Positions 1 to 7,536 of a DNA stretch of 64,000 bases are shown piece by piece (position 1 is the stretch's first letter; the number at the start of each line of letters is the position of its first letter). The position numbers were made by a program, and so were the translations under genes. Location of the stretch: NCBI RefSeq assembly GCF_000373185.1, contig NZ_KB890660.1:68361-132360 (forward strand). The letters are read 5' to 3'. A model generated the notes under the pieces. The model was given only the letters and a program-made list of their open reading frames with translations, searched no databases and was not told the origin of the DNA. This DNA comes from Segatella paludivivens DSM 17968 = JCM 13650. GTDB taxonomy: Bacteria; Bacteroidota; Bacteroidia; Bacteroidales; Bacteroidaceae.

Positions 1-557
1 ATTCTTCCGCTAAACTGGCACGTAAGATAAGTGTTGTGCTAACAGGAAAAGCAGGAGTGGAAAACATTTCTGTAGGAGAGTTGGTCGGTATGGGACGATA
101 TCCTTTTACTGGTTTTTGGGGAACACTGAATAAGGATGACAAGAAAATTGTTGATGAATCTTTGGAAATGGTTGGAGTCTTAAAATTGAAAGACCGTATG
201 GTTCAGACGCTAAGTGACGGTGAACGACAGAAGACAATGATTGCCAAAGCACTTGCCCAGCATACTAAAATGATTTTTCTTGATGAGCCTACTGCCTTTC
301 TTGATTTTCCCAGTAAGATAGAAATGATGCAGCTATTACAGAATCTTTCACATCAGTTGGGTAAGACAATATTGCTTTCCACACATGATGTGGAGCAGGC
401 TTTACAGTTGGCTGACAAACTGTGGCTTATGAATGATGAAAAAATGTGTATAGGAACACCTCGGGAATTGTCAGCAAACGGTACTTTGGGAAATTATATC
501 GAACGCGATAGTATAGAGTTTGATAAAAAAAACATGATAGTTAAGATAAAATCATAA
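1..557 (+). CDS. ABC transporter ATP-binding protein, FecE/BtuD type (5' end outside window)
   Basis: The reading frame is open from the window edge (first full codon at 3), so only the C-terminal part is present and the Walker A loop lies outside. Seen in order: an ABC signature variant LSDGERQK, Walker B MIFLDEPTAFLD, and the H-loop motif LLSTHD, followed by a short C-terminal tail. This order and the short tail fit the cytoplasmic ATPase of iron-siderophore, haem or cobalamin importers (FecE/BtuD/HmuV family), which energises uptake through a BtuC-like permease presumably encoded upstream. The substrate cannot be told from this fragment. The gene faces the minus-strand kinase next door, with a shared inverted repeat at its stop codon. 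Confidence 0.85.
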   Translation, partial: SSAKLARKISVVLTGKAGVENISVGELVGMGRYPFTGFWGTLNKDDKKIVDESLEMVGVLKLKDRMVQTLSDGERQKTMIAKALAQHTKMIFLDEPTAFLDFPSKIEMMQLLQNLSHQLGKTILLSTHDVEQALQLADKLWLMNDEKMCIGTPRELSANGTLGNYIERDSIEFDKKNMIVKIKS

Positions 558-568
558 ACTATCATGTT
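531..568. terminator. Convergent inverted repeat at the ABC gene stop
   Basis: A perfect 12-bp inverted repeat, AACATGATAGTT (531-542) and AACTATCATGTT (557-568), is separated by 14 bases. It spans the stop codon of the ABC gene, is preceded by a run of A (T on the minus strand), and lies before the convergent kinase gene. A bidirectional terminator is the likely role, although the loop is long and the stem AT-rich. Confidence 0.5.
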
Positions 569-584
569 TCAATATAACTATTGA

Positions 585-1454
585 TTATTTTATAATCTTC
601 TTAATATCTTCTATGCTTTTGTCGAAAGGACCGCTATGCTCAAGTTTAAGGGTACACATGGCTGCTGCAAATTTTCCTGCATCCGAATAGTTCGCACCTA
701 AACTTCTCATATAAAGATATCCTGCAGAATATGTGTCACCACATCCTGTTGCATCAACAACAATATTGGGTTCATAAGCAGGAATCTCATAGAACTTGCC
801 TTCTGCATATATTACGCTGCCATAACTGCCAAGGGTTATCACTACCTCGCGCACTCCCATTTCTGCTAGTTTAATAGCTACAGTACGTGGATTTTTTGAA
901 TTTGTGATAACTTCCATTTCATGCTCGTTTAGCTTTATGATATCTGTGCATTCAAGTATTCGCTCTTTGTCTTTCCAATCCGTAGCGAATACATTTTCTC
1001 CTCTAACCTCACGCAGATATCCCTGAACATCAATTGAGATAAGTCCTTTTGTTGAGAGATATTCTACAACTTCCGGCGAAAAGTCATCAGCAAGCAGACT
1101 GCCAAGGTGATATACACGGGCGTCAATACCTTTCATCTCGTCAACTGTGAATGGATCAGCTTTAGCTAGAACACGTTGTGTACGGTTGTTTGTGTTGTCG
1201 CCATATTTGTTTTCAAAGAAAACGCTCTTGTTACTTTTATGACATTCCACGTCTATGCCGAGTTTTCTCATATTCTCAACTTCGTCAAGAGATTCCTTTC
1301 CTACCTTTGTGACGAGTTGATATGAAACGTCATTTGGAAGCCGATTCATACCATAAGACATATAAAAGGATGTACCTCCAGCCATAAAGACTGTATCTTT
1401 AGGAGTGATGATTTTATCCAGAGTTATATGTCCAATGCAGCAAATATCTTTCAT
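585..1454 (-). CDS. PfkB-family carbohydrate kinase
   Basis: A 289-residue protein of ribokinase/PfkB fold. The N-terminus carries the usual glycine-rich start (CIGHITLDKI, then AGGTSFY). Near the C-terminus is PfkB signature 2, VDATGCGDTYSAG, whose Asp (in the GCGD part) is the catalytic base that activates the substrate hydroxyl. The protein should phosphorylate a sugar or nucleoside in the cytoplasm with ATP. The substrate cannot be read from the sequence, since the family covers ribose, fructose, KDG, adenosine and others. It has its own probable promoter (TAACTTTG at 1474-1481) and is not operonic with its upstream AraC neighbour, 136 bases away. Confidence 0.85.
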   Translation of the reverse strand: MKDICCIGHITLDKIITPKDTVFMAGGTSFYMSYGMNRLPNDVSYQLVTKVGKESLDEVENMRKLGIDVECHKSNKSVFFENKYGDNTNNRTQRVLAKADPFTVDEMKGIDARVYHLGSLLADDFSPEVVEYLSTKGLISIDVQGYLREVRGENVFATDWKDKERILECTDIIKLNEHEMEVITNSKNPRTVAIKLAEMGVREVVITLGSYGSVIYAEGKFYEIPAYEPNIVVDATGCGDTYSAGYLYMRSLGANYSDAGKFAAAMCTLKLEHSGPFDKSIEDIKKIIK

Positions 1455-1473
1455 TATCGTTTTTTAATTTCTG

Positions 1474-1481
1474 CAAAGTTA
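1474..1481 (-). promoter_or_regulatory. Bacteroidetes -7 box for the PfkB gene
   Basis: On the minus strand the sequence reads TAACTTTG, an exact match to TAnnTTTG, 19 bases before the ATG at 1454. A TTTG lies about 17 bases further upstream and could serve as the -33 box. Confidence 0.55.
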
Positions 1482-1590
1482 CAAAAATAATTTGTAATCA
1501 AAAACTAATTATTACGTTTAAGTTTTTGTAACTGCTTTTTTCTCGCTATTATTATATATTATTTCTACTAATTTATTTAGATAAAAAGTC

Positions 1591-2475
1591 TTATCTGCGG
1601 TATTCTTCTGTTGTCATTCCTGTAATCTTCATGAACAGTTTAGTAAAGTTTGCAACTCCGCCGAATCCAAGTGCAAGCGCTATATATGCATCACTTTTTT
1701 TGTTTTCAACAATCATTTGTTTTGCTATGTCAATACGTCTTATTTGTAAATAGCTGGCAAAGTCTTTCCCACTCTCATGCTTTATGAGATCATTGATATA
1801 TGCACTTGATAAGTTTAGTCTCTTGCTGAAACAGCATGTGCATGGCATACCCATTTTGTGTATCTTGCCATTTAGCATATAATCATCTATCTCATTGCGT
1901 ATAGTATTGTATGTTTCGTCAGATGCATCATGACGTGTGATAAACTGCCTTTCATAAAAACGGCAACAGTAGTTTAGTAGCAATTCAATTTTGTTACTTA
2001 TGATAGTTGAACTGAACTTGTCTATACCCCATTGTAGTTCACGATTAATGTTGTCAATGCAGTTGTATATAGTCTTAAGTTCAGCAGCTGAGATGTGCAA
2101 AGATTCACTTTCTGGCTTATATTTAAAGAACGTGTAGTTCTTGATTTGTTTGCCTAAACTTGTTCCACATAAAAGATCAGTATCAAAAATCAGTAGTTTA
2201 CCTGATTGCAGACAATCTTTCTCGCCAGCAATTTTAATCGTTTTGTCTGGTGATCTGAAGAATATGGTGGCAGCATTGAAATCATAGAGCTTTCTTCCGC
2301 CACTTCTGAGTAACGGATGTTCCTGTATCAGTACCGAATAAGTGTTCAACTTTATCTCTTTTTCCTCGCATTTCCCTGATAAATTAATAATGCTTACTAG
2401 AGGATGAAGAGTCTTTGTATTGAACAGTTTATTGCAGTTACATACCGTATTTATATCTTTGCAATGGTTACCCAT
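1591..2475 (-). CDS. AraC-family regulator, divergent paralogue
   Basis: 294 residues. The C-terminal ~95 residues form the two-HTH AraC DNA-binding domain (SSAYINDLIKHESGKDF, then LGFGGVANFTKLFMKITGMT). The N-terminal two thirds are clearly paralogous to the adjacent regulator at 2508-3425: shared blocks are TKHPL/TLHPL, LLLNYC/LLLDYC and RFYERQF. It starts 32 bases after the other regulator's stop and is therefore probably co-transcribed. Odd features are a Cys cluster (PCTCCF) at the start of the first HTH region and a looser second HTH than in the partner. It may be a decaying duplicate or a redox- or metal-responsive variant; neither can be decided here. No sugar-binding cupin motif is evident. 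Confidence 0.85.
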   Translation of the reverse strand: MGNHCKDINTVCNCNKLFNTKTLHPLVSIINLSGKCEEKEIKLNTYSVLIQEHPLLRSGGRKLYDFNAATIFFRSPDKTIKIAGEKDCLQSGKLLIFDTDLLCGTSLGKQIKNYTFFKYKPESESLHISAAELKTIYNCIDNINRELQWGIDKFSSTIISNKIELLLNYCCRFYERQFITRHDASDETYNTIRNEIDDYMLNGKIHKMGMPCTCCFSKRLNLSSAYINDLIKHESGKDFASYLQIRRIDIAKQMIVENKKSDAYIALALGFGGVANFTKLFMKITGMTTEEYRR

Positions 2476-2507
2476 CAGAATAATCTTAATGTTTTTTATA
2501 AAAGCTT

Positions 2508-3425
2508 TTATGCTTCAGCTATTTGTTTCCTGAATTGGCTTGGAGTTATGCCAACGTTCCTCTTAAAGTAACGATTGAAATGCTGGCTGTATTGAAATCC
2601 GAGATGATATGCTATTTCGTTTATAGTGTCCTCTGAACTTGCAAGTTCCTCTTTGGCAAGGTCTATAATCTTGCTTTGTATGTGATCCTGCGGAGTCTTT
2701 CCAGTTTCCTTTTTTACCAAATCGCCGAAGTAATTGGGTGATAGAAAACATTCCTCGGCAAAGTATTTTACAGATGGCAGACCGTCATGTAATGCTCTGT
2801 CGCCAGTGAAATAAGTGTTAAGTAGCTTTTCAAACTTGTCAAGAACATCACGGTTGGCAGCTTTACGGGTTACAAATTGCCTTTCATAGAATCGCATGCA
2901 ATAATCAAGTAGTAACTCTATGTTTCTACAAATAAGTTTTTTGCTGTGATTATCTATCGGATGGTCTAGTTCCAGTTTAATTCTGTTAAGGCTGTCTTTG
3001 AATATAGCCTTTTCATCCTCGCTTAGGTGCAATGCCTCACGCGAAGAATAGTCGAAAAAAGCGTATTGCTTAATGTCGTGACCAAGAGTTGTTCCGCGTA
3101 TAAGGTCAGGATGAAAGATAAGTCCAAGTGCCTGTGGCTTATAATCTTTTATCGGTTTGAAATGTACCACTTGGCCAGGTGCGAAAGATGTGACCGTGCC
3201 TTCCTGATAATCGTAGGGTTGGCGTCCGTAAGTGATGTCGCCACACATGGTCTGCTTAAGCCAAACGGAATAAACTTCATATTCTAAAGTCTTTTCTTTT
3301 CTGGCATTTTGATAATTAGCTTCAGACATGTCCACAATAGCAATCAGTGGGTGCTTTGTCTCAAGTCCCATCATCTCATTGTACTTGTCAATGGAGTCTA
3401 TAATAACAACATCATTCTCAGCCAT
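2508..3425 (-). CDS. AraC-family transcriptional regulator
   Basis: 305 residues, with an N-terminal sensing region of about 200 residues and a canonical C-terminal AraC domain. The second HTH contains INEIAYHLGFQYSQHFNRYFKRNVGITPSQFRK, given here as its key pieces EIAYHLGF and HFNRYFK, which match the AraC family pattern well. It is probably the first gene of a two-regulator minus-strand operon with the paralogue at 1591-2475. A -7 box on the minus strand lies at 3453-3460. Similar cupin-less AraC proteins are frequent in Bacteroidales and often control nearby or unlinked efflux and metabolism genes. The nearest candidate target is the divergent kinase/transporter operon starting at 3793, which is an inference from position only. 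Confidence 0.9.
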   Translation of the reverse strand: MAENDVVIIDSIDKYNEMMGLETKHPLIAIVDMSEANYQNARKEKTLEYEVYSVWLKQTMCGDITYGRQPYDYQEGTVTSFAPGQVVHFKPIKDYKPQALGLIFHPDLIRGTTLGHDIKQYAFFDYSSREALHLSEDEKAIFKDSLNRIKLELDHPIDNHSKKLICRNIELLLDYCMRFYERQFVTRKAANRDVLDKFEKLLNTYFTGDRALHDGLPSVKYFAEECFLSPNYFGDLVKKETGKTPQDHIQSKIIDLAKEELASSEDTINEIAYHLGFQYSQHFNRYFKRNVGITPSQFRKQIAEA

Positions 3426-3452
3426 ATTTACTTGATTATAATTTTATGGTTG

Positions 3453-3460
3453 CAAAGATA
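3453..3460 (-). promoter_or_regulatory. -7 box for the tandem AraC genes
   Basis: The minus strand reads TATCTTTG, an exact TAnnTTTG match, 27 bases before the AraC start codon at 3425. No good -33 box was found at the usual distance. Confidence 0.5.
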
Positions 3461-3762
3461 AGCATAATCAGGCAACACTTAGTTATATAAATTACGGATA
3501 TTCCAACCATTTTTACATTATCATGGTTGCGACAGCAAATCTACATTTCCTATAGTGAATAATGATAGCGTATCTACAGTGCTTAAATGTGGGGAATTTC
3601 GTGTGATAACAGTCCTCCTATTTATGCTTTTTACCGTTGACCCAAGCTATGCATCGAGTAGCGTTGTCTGTGATAATATTTTTTCATTAGAGGTTAGGTA
3701 GATTTTTATGCAAATATAATGAAATTATTAGTATAAACACCTTTCATATCTTAACTTTTTAC
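3461..3762. other. Divergent intergenic region without recognisable gene
   Basis: This stretch lies between the minus-strand AraC operon and the plus-strand kinase operon. No ORF of useful length, tRNA, repeat or strong hairpin is visible. It must hold the upstream control sites of both divergent units. Confidence 0.5.
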
Positions 3763-3770
3763 TACCTTTG
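3763..3770 (+). promoter_or_regulatory. -7 box for the pyridoxamine-kinase operon
   Basis: TACCTTTG is an exact TAnnTTTG match, 22 bases before the ATG at 3793. A TTTC about 17 bases upstream is a weak -33 candidate. Confidence 0.6.
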
Positions 3771-3792
3771 CCCCCGAAATATTAATTTAAGG

Positions 3793-4611
3793 ATGAATAA
3801 GAAGCAAATTCTTCTGATAAATGATATGGCGGGATATGGCAAAGTTGCTACGGCAGCAATGCTTCCGATATTGTCTTATTTCGGACATCCCACATATAAT
3901 CTTCCCACAGCCTTAGTGTCTAATACACTTGACTACGGAAAGTTTAATCTACTTGATACCACAGACTATATAAAAGGCGTGTTTCCCGTATGGAAGGAAC
4001 TTGGGTTTTCTTTTGATGCCATCGCCACAGGATTTATAGCCAGCGAGCGTCAAGCCGACATAGTGTCGCGCTATTGCCTGGAACAAGCGTCAACTGGAAC
4101 TACGATTTTTGTTGATCCTATAATGGGCGATGAGGGTAAATTGTATAATGGAGTAACTCCTGCAGCGGTAAAAAGTATGCGTGAGATGTTGAGTGTTGCT
4201 CATTTATGTTACCCAAACTATACAGAAGCATGCTACCTTACCGGACGCGAATATAAAGCCGAAGGCGTTACAAATGATGAGGCTCACAGCCTTCTTGAAC
4301 ATTTGCGTAAAATAGGGTCCAAGTCTGTTCTCATAACAAGTATCACTGTTGATGGGCAACCTTCAGTAGTTGGATACAATAATATACATAACGAGTATTT
4401 CAAATTATGTTATGATGAGATTCCTGTTCATTTTCCTGGTACAGGAGATATTTTCTCGGCTATACTTATCGGGCATCTGCTTGACGGTGAGTCGTTGAAA
4501 GATTCAACTAGAAAGGCTATGGACGGTGTTTACAAACTTATTGACCTGAATAAAGACAACATAGATAAAAACAGGGGAATACCCTTGGAACAGTATCTGA
4601 ACATTTTATAA
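3793..4611 (+). CDS. Pyridoxamine/pyridoxal kinase (PdxY/PdxK-like)
   Basis: 272 residues of the ribokinase superfamily, vitamin B6 kinase branch. The start INDMAGYGKVA and the block FVDPIMGDEGKLYNGV are characteristic of pyridoxal kinases (Mg-ATP site, D-P-x-M-G-D). The C-terminal anion-hole segment is FPGTGDIFSA, with the catalytic Asp in GTGD. The enzyme phosphorylates pyridoxamine, pyridoxal or pyridoxine in the cytoplasmic salvage route to PLP. It is followed after 5 bases by a putative transporter gene, so the two are one operon; salvage coupled to amino-acid transport is conceivable but unproven. Hydroxymethylpyrimidine kinase is the main alternative, and is less likely given the PdxY-type motifs. 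Confidence 0.88.
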   Translation: MNKKQILLINDMAGYGKVATAAMLPILSYFGHPTYNLPTALVSNTLDYGKFNLLDTTDYIKGVFPVWKELGFSFDAIATGFIASERQADIVSRYCLEQASTGTTIFVDPIMGDEGKLYNGVTPAAVKSMREMLSVAHLCYPNYTEACYLTGREYKAEGVTNDEAHSLLEHLRKIGSKSVLITSITVDGQPSVVGYNNIHNEYFKLCYDEIPVHFPGTGDIFSAILIGHLLDGESLKDSTRKAMDGVYKLIDLNKDNIDKNRGIPLEQYLNIL

Positions 4612-4616
4612 TTAAA

Positions 4617-6278
4617 ATGGACTGGATTAATAGTTTATTTAACATTCATTCTTCAATACAGACCTTAGTTATTCTTTCTTTAATTATCGCCTGTGGTCTG
4701 GCTCTTGGCAAAGTCAGGGTGATGGGAATATCACTTGGAGTAGCCTTTGTATTTTTCGTTGGTATCTTTGCCGGACACCTTGGTTTTACAATAGATCCAG
4801 TCTTGTTGGATTATATTGAAACATTCGGGCTATCAATGTTTGTTTATTGCCTGGGACTTCATGTAGGGCCTAACTTCTTTGGATCATTGCGGCATGAAGG
4901 CATGGCGCAGAATCTCTGGAGCTTGGCGGTTATCGTTTTTGGTACCGTCTTTGCCTTGTTGCTTATTCCTTTAACAGGAGTAAGTCTGCCTAATATGGTA
5001 GGTTTGCTTTGTGGTGCTACGACAAATACTCCTGCTCTTGGTGCAGCCACTCAGGCTATAAATCATCTTGGAATGGCTAGTGGTAGCACAGCTTTGGCTA
5101 CAGCTGTAACATATCCCCTTGGTGTACTTGGTGTAATATTTGCGATGCTGTTCCTGCGTAAAGTCTTTGTAAAACCTGAAGACTTGGCTGTTAAAAAGAT
5201 AAATGAGGAGGATCATACATATATAGCTCAGTTTGAAGTCGTTAATCCTGCTATTGGCGGAAAGTCTATTTCAGACGTCTCACAAATGACTCATCTTCGT
5301 TTTATTATATCACGTATATGGAGAGGCAAGGAAGTTATTGTTCCTATGGTTGAGACAAAACTTATGGAAAATGATAGCTTGCTCGTTATTACCAATCGTG
5401 AAGATGAGGCTGCAATGGAAATACTTTTCGGAAAGAGAGTTAATAAAGACTGGAACGGAGAGAAGATTGACTGGAATGCTATAGACTCAAAGGTAGAGAG
5501 CCGTGTTTTGGTTCTTACAAGAACAGAACTCAATGGTAAGAGACTTGGTGAACTGCATCTACGTACTTCTTATGGAGTTAACGTGAGTCGTGTCACCCGT
5601 GGTGATATAAAACTTCTTGCCACAGACGATTTGCGATTGCAATATGGCGACAGAGTTACTGTTGTTGGCCAGCATGATTCAGTGAATAATATGCAGGGAT
5701 ATTTTGGAAACTCGGTTAAGACTTTGAATGAGCCTAATATCGGCAGCATATTACTTGGTATCATCCTTGGTTTGGGACTGGGAAGTATCCCTATCTCGTT
5801 ACCAGGAATGGCTAGTCCTGTGCGTCTTGGTATTGCTGGTGGCCCTATTATCATGGGTATAATCATTGGTGCTTTAGGGCCGAAACTCCATTTTATATCA
5901 TACACCACACGATCTGCGTCGCTGATGCTACGTAAGTTGGGACTTAGCATGTATCTTGCATGCTTGGGACTTGATGCAGGAAAAGACTTTTTTGCTACAG
6001 TTGTTCGTCCAGAAGGTCTCGCCTGGGTAGGAATAGGTTTCCTCATAACCGTGGTGCCAGTTATCATCATCGGACTTATTGCATTGAAGACGCATAAGTT
6101 TGATTTCGGTACGATCTGTGGAATACTTTGTGGAAGTATGGCAAATCCAATGGCATTGGGATACGCCAATGATTCATTGAAAACTGATAGTGCAAGCATT
6201 AGCTATGCATCTGTATATCCACTAGGTATGTTTATAAGGGTTATTATTGCTCAAATGATTATAATGTTTCTGGCATAG
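4617..6278 (+). CDS. AspT/YidE-type putative transporter with RCK domains
   Basis: 553 residues in the layout of the aspartate:alanine exchanger family (TC 2.A.81; YidE, YbjL, AspT): an N-terminal hydrophobic block of about five helices (residues ~10-185), two TrkA-C/RCK_C-like soluble domains (~200-275 and ~290-365), and a second hydrophobic block (~375-553). Both membrane halves carry the family's repeated G-L-x-x-G and CG(S/A) motifs (e.g. LCGATTNTPALGAA and LCGSMANPMALGYA), which supports an internal duplication. The protein sits in the inner membrane and probably moves a small organic anion or amino acid. The start is 5 bases after the kinase stop, so the genes are co-transcribed. A strong terminator follows. 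Confidence 0.88.
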   Translation: MDWINSLFNIHSSIQTLVILSLIIACGLALGKVRVMGISLGVAFVFFVGIFAGHLGFTIDPVLLDYIETFGLSMFVYCLGLHVGPNFFGSLRHEGMAQNLWSLAVIVFGTVFALLLIPLTGVSLPNMVGLLCGATTNTPALGAATQAINHLGMASGSTALATAVTYPLGVLGVIFAMLFLRKVFVKPEDLAVKKINEEDHTYIAQFEVVNPAIGGKSISDVSQMTHLRFIISRIWRGKEVIVPMVETKLMENDSLLVITNREDEAAMEILFGKRVNKDWNGEKIDWNAIDSKVESRVLVLTRTELNGKRLGELHLRTSYGVNVSRVTRGDIKLLATDDLRLQYGDRVTVVGQHDSVNNMQGYFGNSVKTLNEPNIGSILLGIILGLGLGSIPISLPGMASPVRLGIAGGPIIMGIIIGALGPKLHFISYTTRSASLMLRKLGLSMYLACLGLDAGKDFFATVVRPEGLAWVGIGFLITVVPVIIIGLIALKTHKFDFGTICGILCGSMANPMALGYANDSLKTDSASISYASVYPLGMFIRVIIAQMIIMFLA

Positions 6279-6302
6279 CTAATGCCGTTATTAGTATAAT
6301 TG

Positions 6303-6359
6303 AACATTGGAGAGTCCTTGTCATTTAATTATGTGGCAATGTCTCTTCAATGTTTTTTT
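6303..6359 (+). terminator. Terminator of the kinase/transporter operon
   Basis: AACATTGGAGAG (6303-6314) pairs with CTCTTCAATGTT (6343-6354) with one G-T wobble, and the stem is followed immediately by seven T. It lies 25 bases after the transporter stop codon. Confidence 0.7.
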
Positions 6360-6360
6360 G

Positions 6361-6447
6361 TTTTTTAGCTACGGATACTACGTCATATATTTTATTCCCT
6401 TTATGAAAAGCGTATCCAGCTGATGATGTAGCTTTGTAGCTAAAAAA
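6361..6447. repeat. Nested inverted repeat, 87 bp
   Basis: Perfect 12-bp outer arms TTTTTTAGCTAC (6361-6372) and GTAGCTAAAAAA (6436-6447) enclose inner arms GGATAC (6373-6378) and GTATCC (6412-6417). The left inner arm is contiguous with the outer one. There is no ORF. It could be a small mobile hairpin element or a second terminator, since T runs flank it in both orientations. Confidence 0.6.
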
Positions 6448-7360
6448 ATGAAAAGCCTGGGGCCTTTATCAATTTATGGGGGTGATACCCTGAATAAATG
6501 ATTATATCTGGTGACAACCATATTGGATTGAATGTCAACCAATCTGGTAAGATGAGACAACTTATTTAATAACAAATGTAAACCTATTCCGGCTAAAGAC
6601 GATAAGGGCTGAGCGAGTACATTATCGGTGTAAAAGTGATATTATCCCCCAGAGTACACCTGTTTTTGGCGATTTTTTGCCAAATATACTAGTACATATC
6701 TAGACACTTTTTCGTTTATAATGGTCTGTACTCGTCATTATGTGCGCTATATTTCGTAACACGTTCAGCTTTTATCTCAGAACCCAACTGTATAAATAGT
6801 GATAATTGTCATAAGCTTATTTTTATTGTCATGTTGACCATCGCTCGTTTACCTGTGCTAAGTAATCACTTTTTTCACGTTAGGTAATTCAATTACCTAA
6901 CGTGTGTAATCGTGTTTTTCACGTTGTGTAACGCGGTTACACACGTTGTGTAATCGGATTACACATATGCTAATGTAATTGAATTACTTAAATATTGCGA
7001 AAATTTAGGTGATAGTTTGTGCACTCTGTTTCAAAATATATATCCATATTTCAAATTCATTCTATCGCGTCAATGTGTGTATGGAGTTGCTTTTTGTATT
7101 ATCCATGCTGTTCAGAAAGCAAAAATATGTATTATGTAAATAGCATAATTGCGAAAAAATCGCCAAAAATAGGTGCGCTCTGGGGTATAATGTCACTTTT
7201 ACACCGATAATGTCACTTAATGTCACTCGCTAAACCCTTATAAACAAAGGGCTAGTGACAAAGTGACATTAGTGGCATTAAAAAAACTTTTTCTGGTTGT
7301 GGGATATAATCATTTGTTGAGGATATCCCCCTAAATTGACGAAGAACCAAAGTCCGTGGG
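6448..7360. repeat. Long imperfect inverted repeat without a transposase
   Basis: The segment at about 6463-6683 recurs in reverse complement at about 7149-7350. Well-conserved blocks are AAATGATTATAT followed by an ACAACCA (6496-6520 versus the right arm near 7290-7315), GCGAGT with ATTATCGGTGTAAAAGTGA (6612-6639 versus 7193-7230), and TTTTTGGCGATTTTTT (6663-6678 versus 7153-7170). A motif AGTGACATTA occurs three times in the right arm. Between the arms are about 460 bp with no credible ORF but with palindromic 22-bp repeats. The whole resembles a non-autonomous mobile element or a large structured intergenic element; the identity is unknown. Confidence 0.7.
6854..6987. repeat. 22-bp-periodic palindromic repeats
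   Basis: Palindromes or half-sites are centred at 6890 (29 bp, 6876-6904, perfect around one central base), 6912 (half-site GTGTAAT), 6934 (GTGTAAC-gcg-GTTACAC, 6926-6942) and 6956 (GTGTAAT-cgg-ATTACAC, 6948-6964), exactly 22 bp apart. A related copy lies upstream (6854-6875) and a shorter palindrome GTAATTgAATTAC at 6975-6987. The consensus unit is close to CACGTTGTGTAATCGGATTACA. Either an intergenic minisatellite of the kind known in Bacteroidetes or a helically phased array of binding sites. Confidence 0.8.
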
Positions 7361-7494
7361 GAAGTATATAAGAATACGTAGAAATTATCATTTGTATTAT
7401 TCACTAATCATTTGGTTGGGTGTGCAAGTACTTAAAATAGTACTAAATTACTGATTTGTGTACAAAAGTTTATTTTATATAATATTTCATGTTG

Positions 7495-7502
7495 TAATTT
7501 TG
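7495..7502 (+). promoter_or_regulatory. -7 box for the GH2 gene
   Basis: TAATTTTG matches TAnnTTTG and lies 34 bases before the ATG at 7537, outside the inverted-repeat block. No clear -33 TTTG is seen at the usual spacing. Confidence 0.5.
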
Positions 7503-7536
7503 CAAATTATAAATTACAAATTTGTTGTACCTAAAC

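Noticed and set aside
2563..2751. Minus-strand ORF within the second AraC gene
   Set aside because: Out-of-frame shadow of the AraC coding sequence on the same strand.
3500..3700. Possible riboswitch or transposase remnant upstream of the kinase operon
   Set aside because: No conserved riboswitch core and only a short ORF-like run on the minus strand; nothing could be supported.
5570..6199. 209-codon minus-strand ORF inside the AspT-type transporter
   Set aside because: Antisense shadow: the plus strand has a complete, well-matching membrane-transport family pattern.
7019..7210. A 63-codon ORF inside the inverted-repeat block
   Set aside because: It runs through the right repeat arm, is Ser/Cys-rich without domain pattern, and lacks a promoter box. 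Regarded as chance.
6279..7536. A CRISPR array in the repeat block
   Set aside because: The 22-bp units are contiguous and palindromic with no unique spacers of constant length, and no cas gene is nearby.
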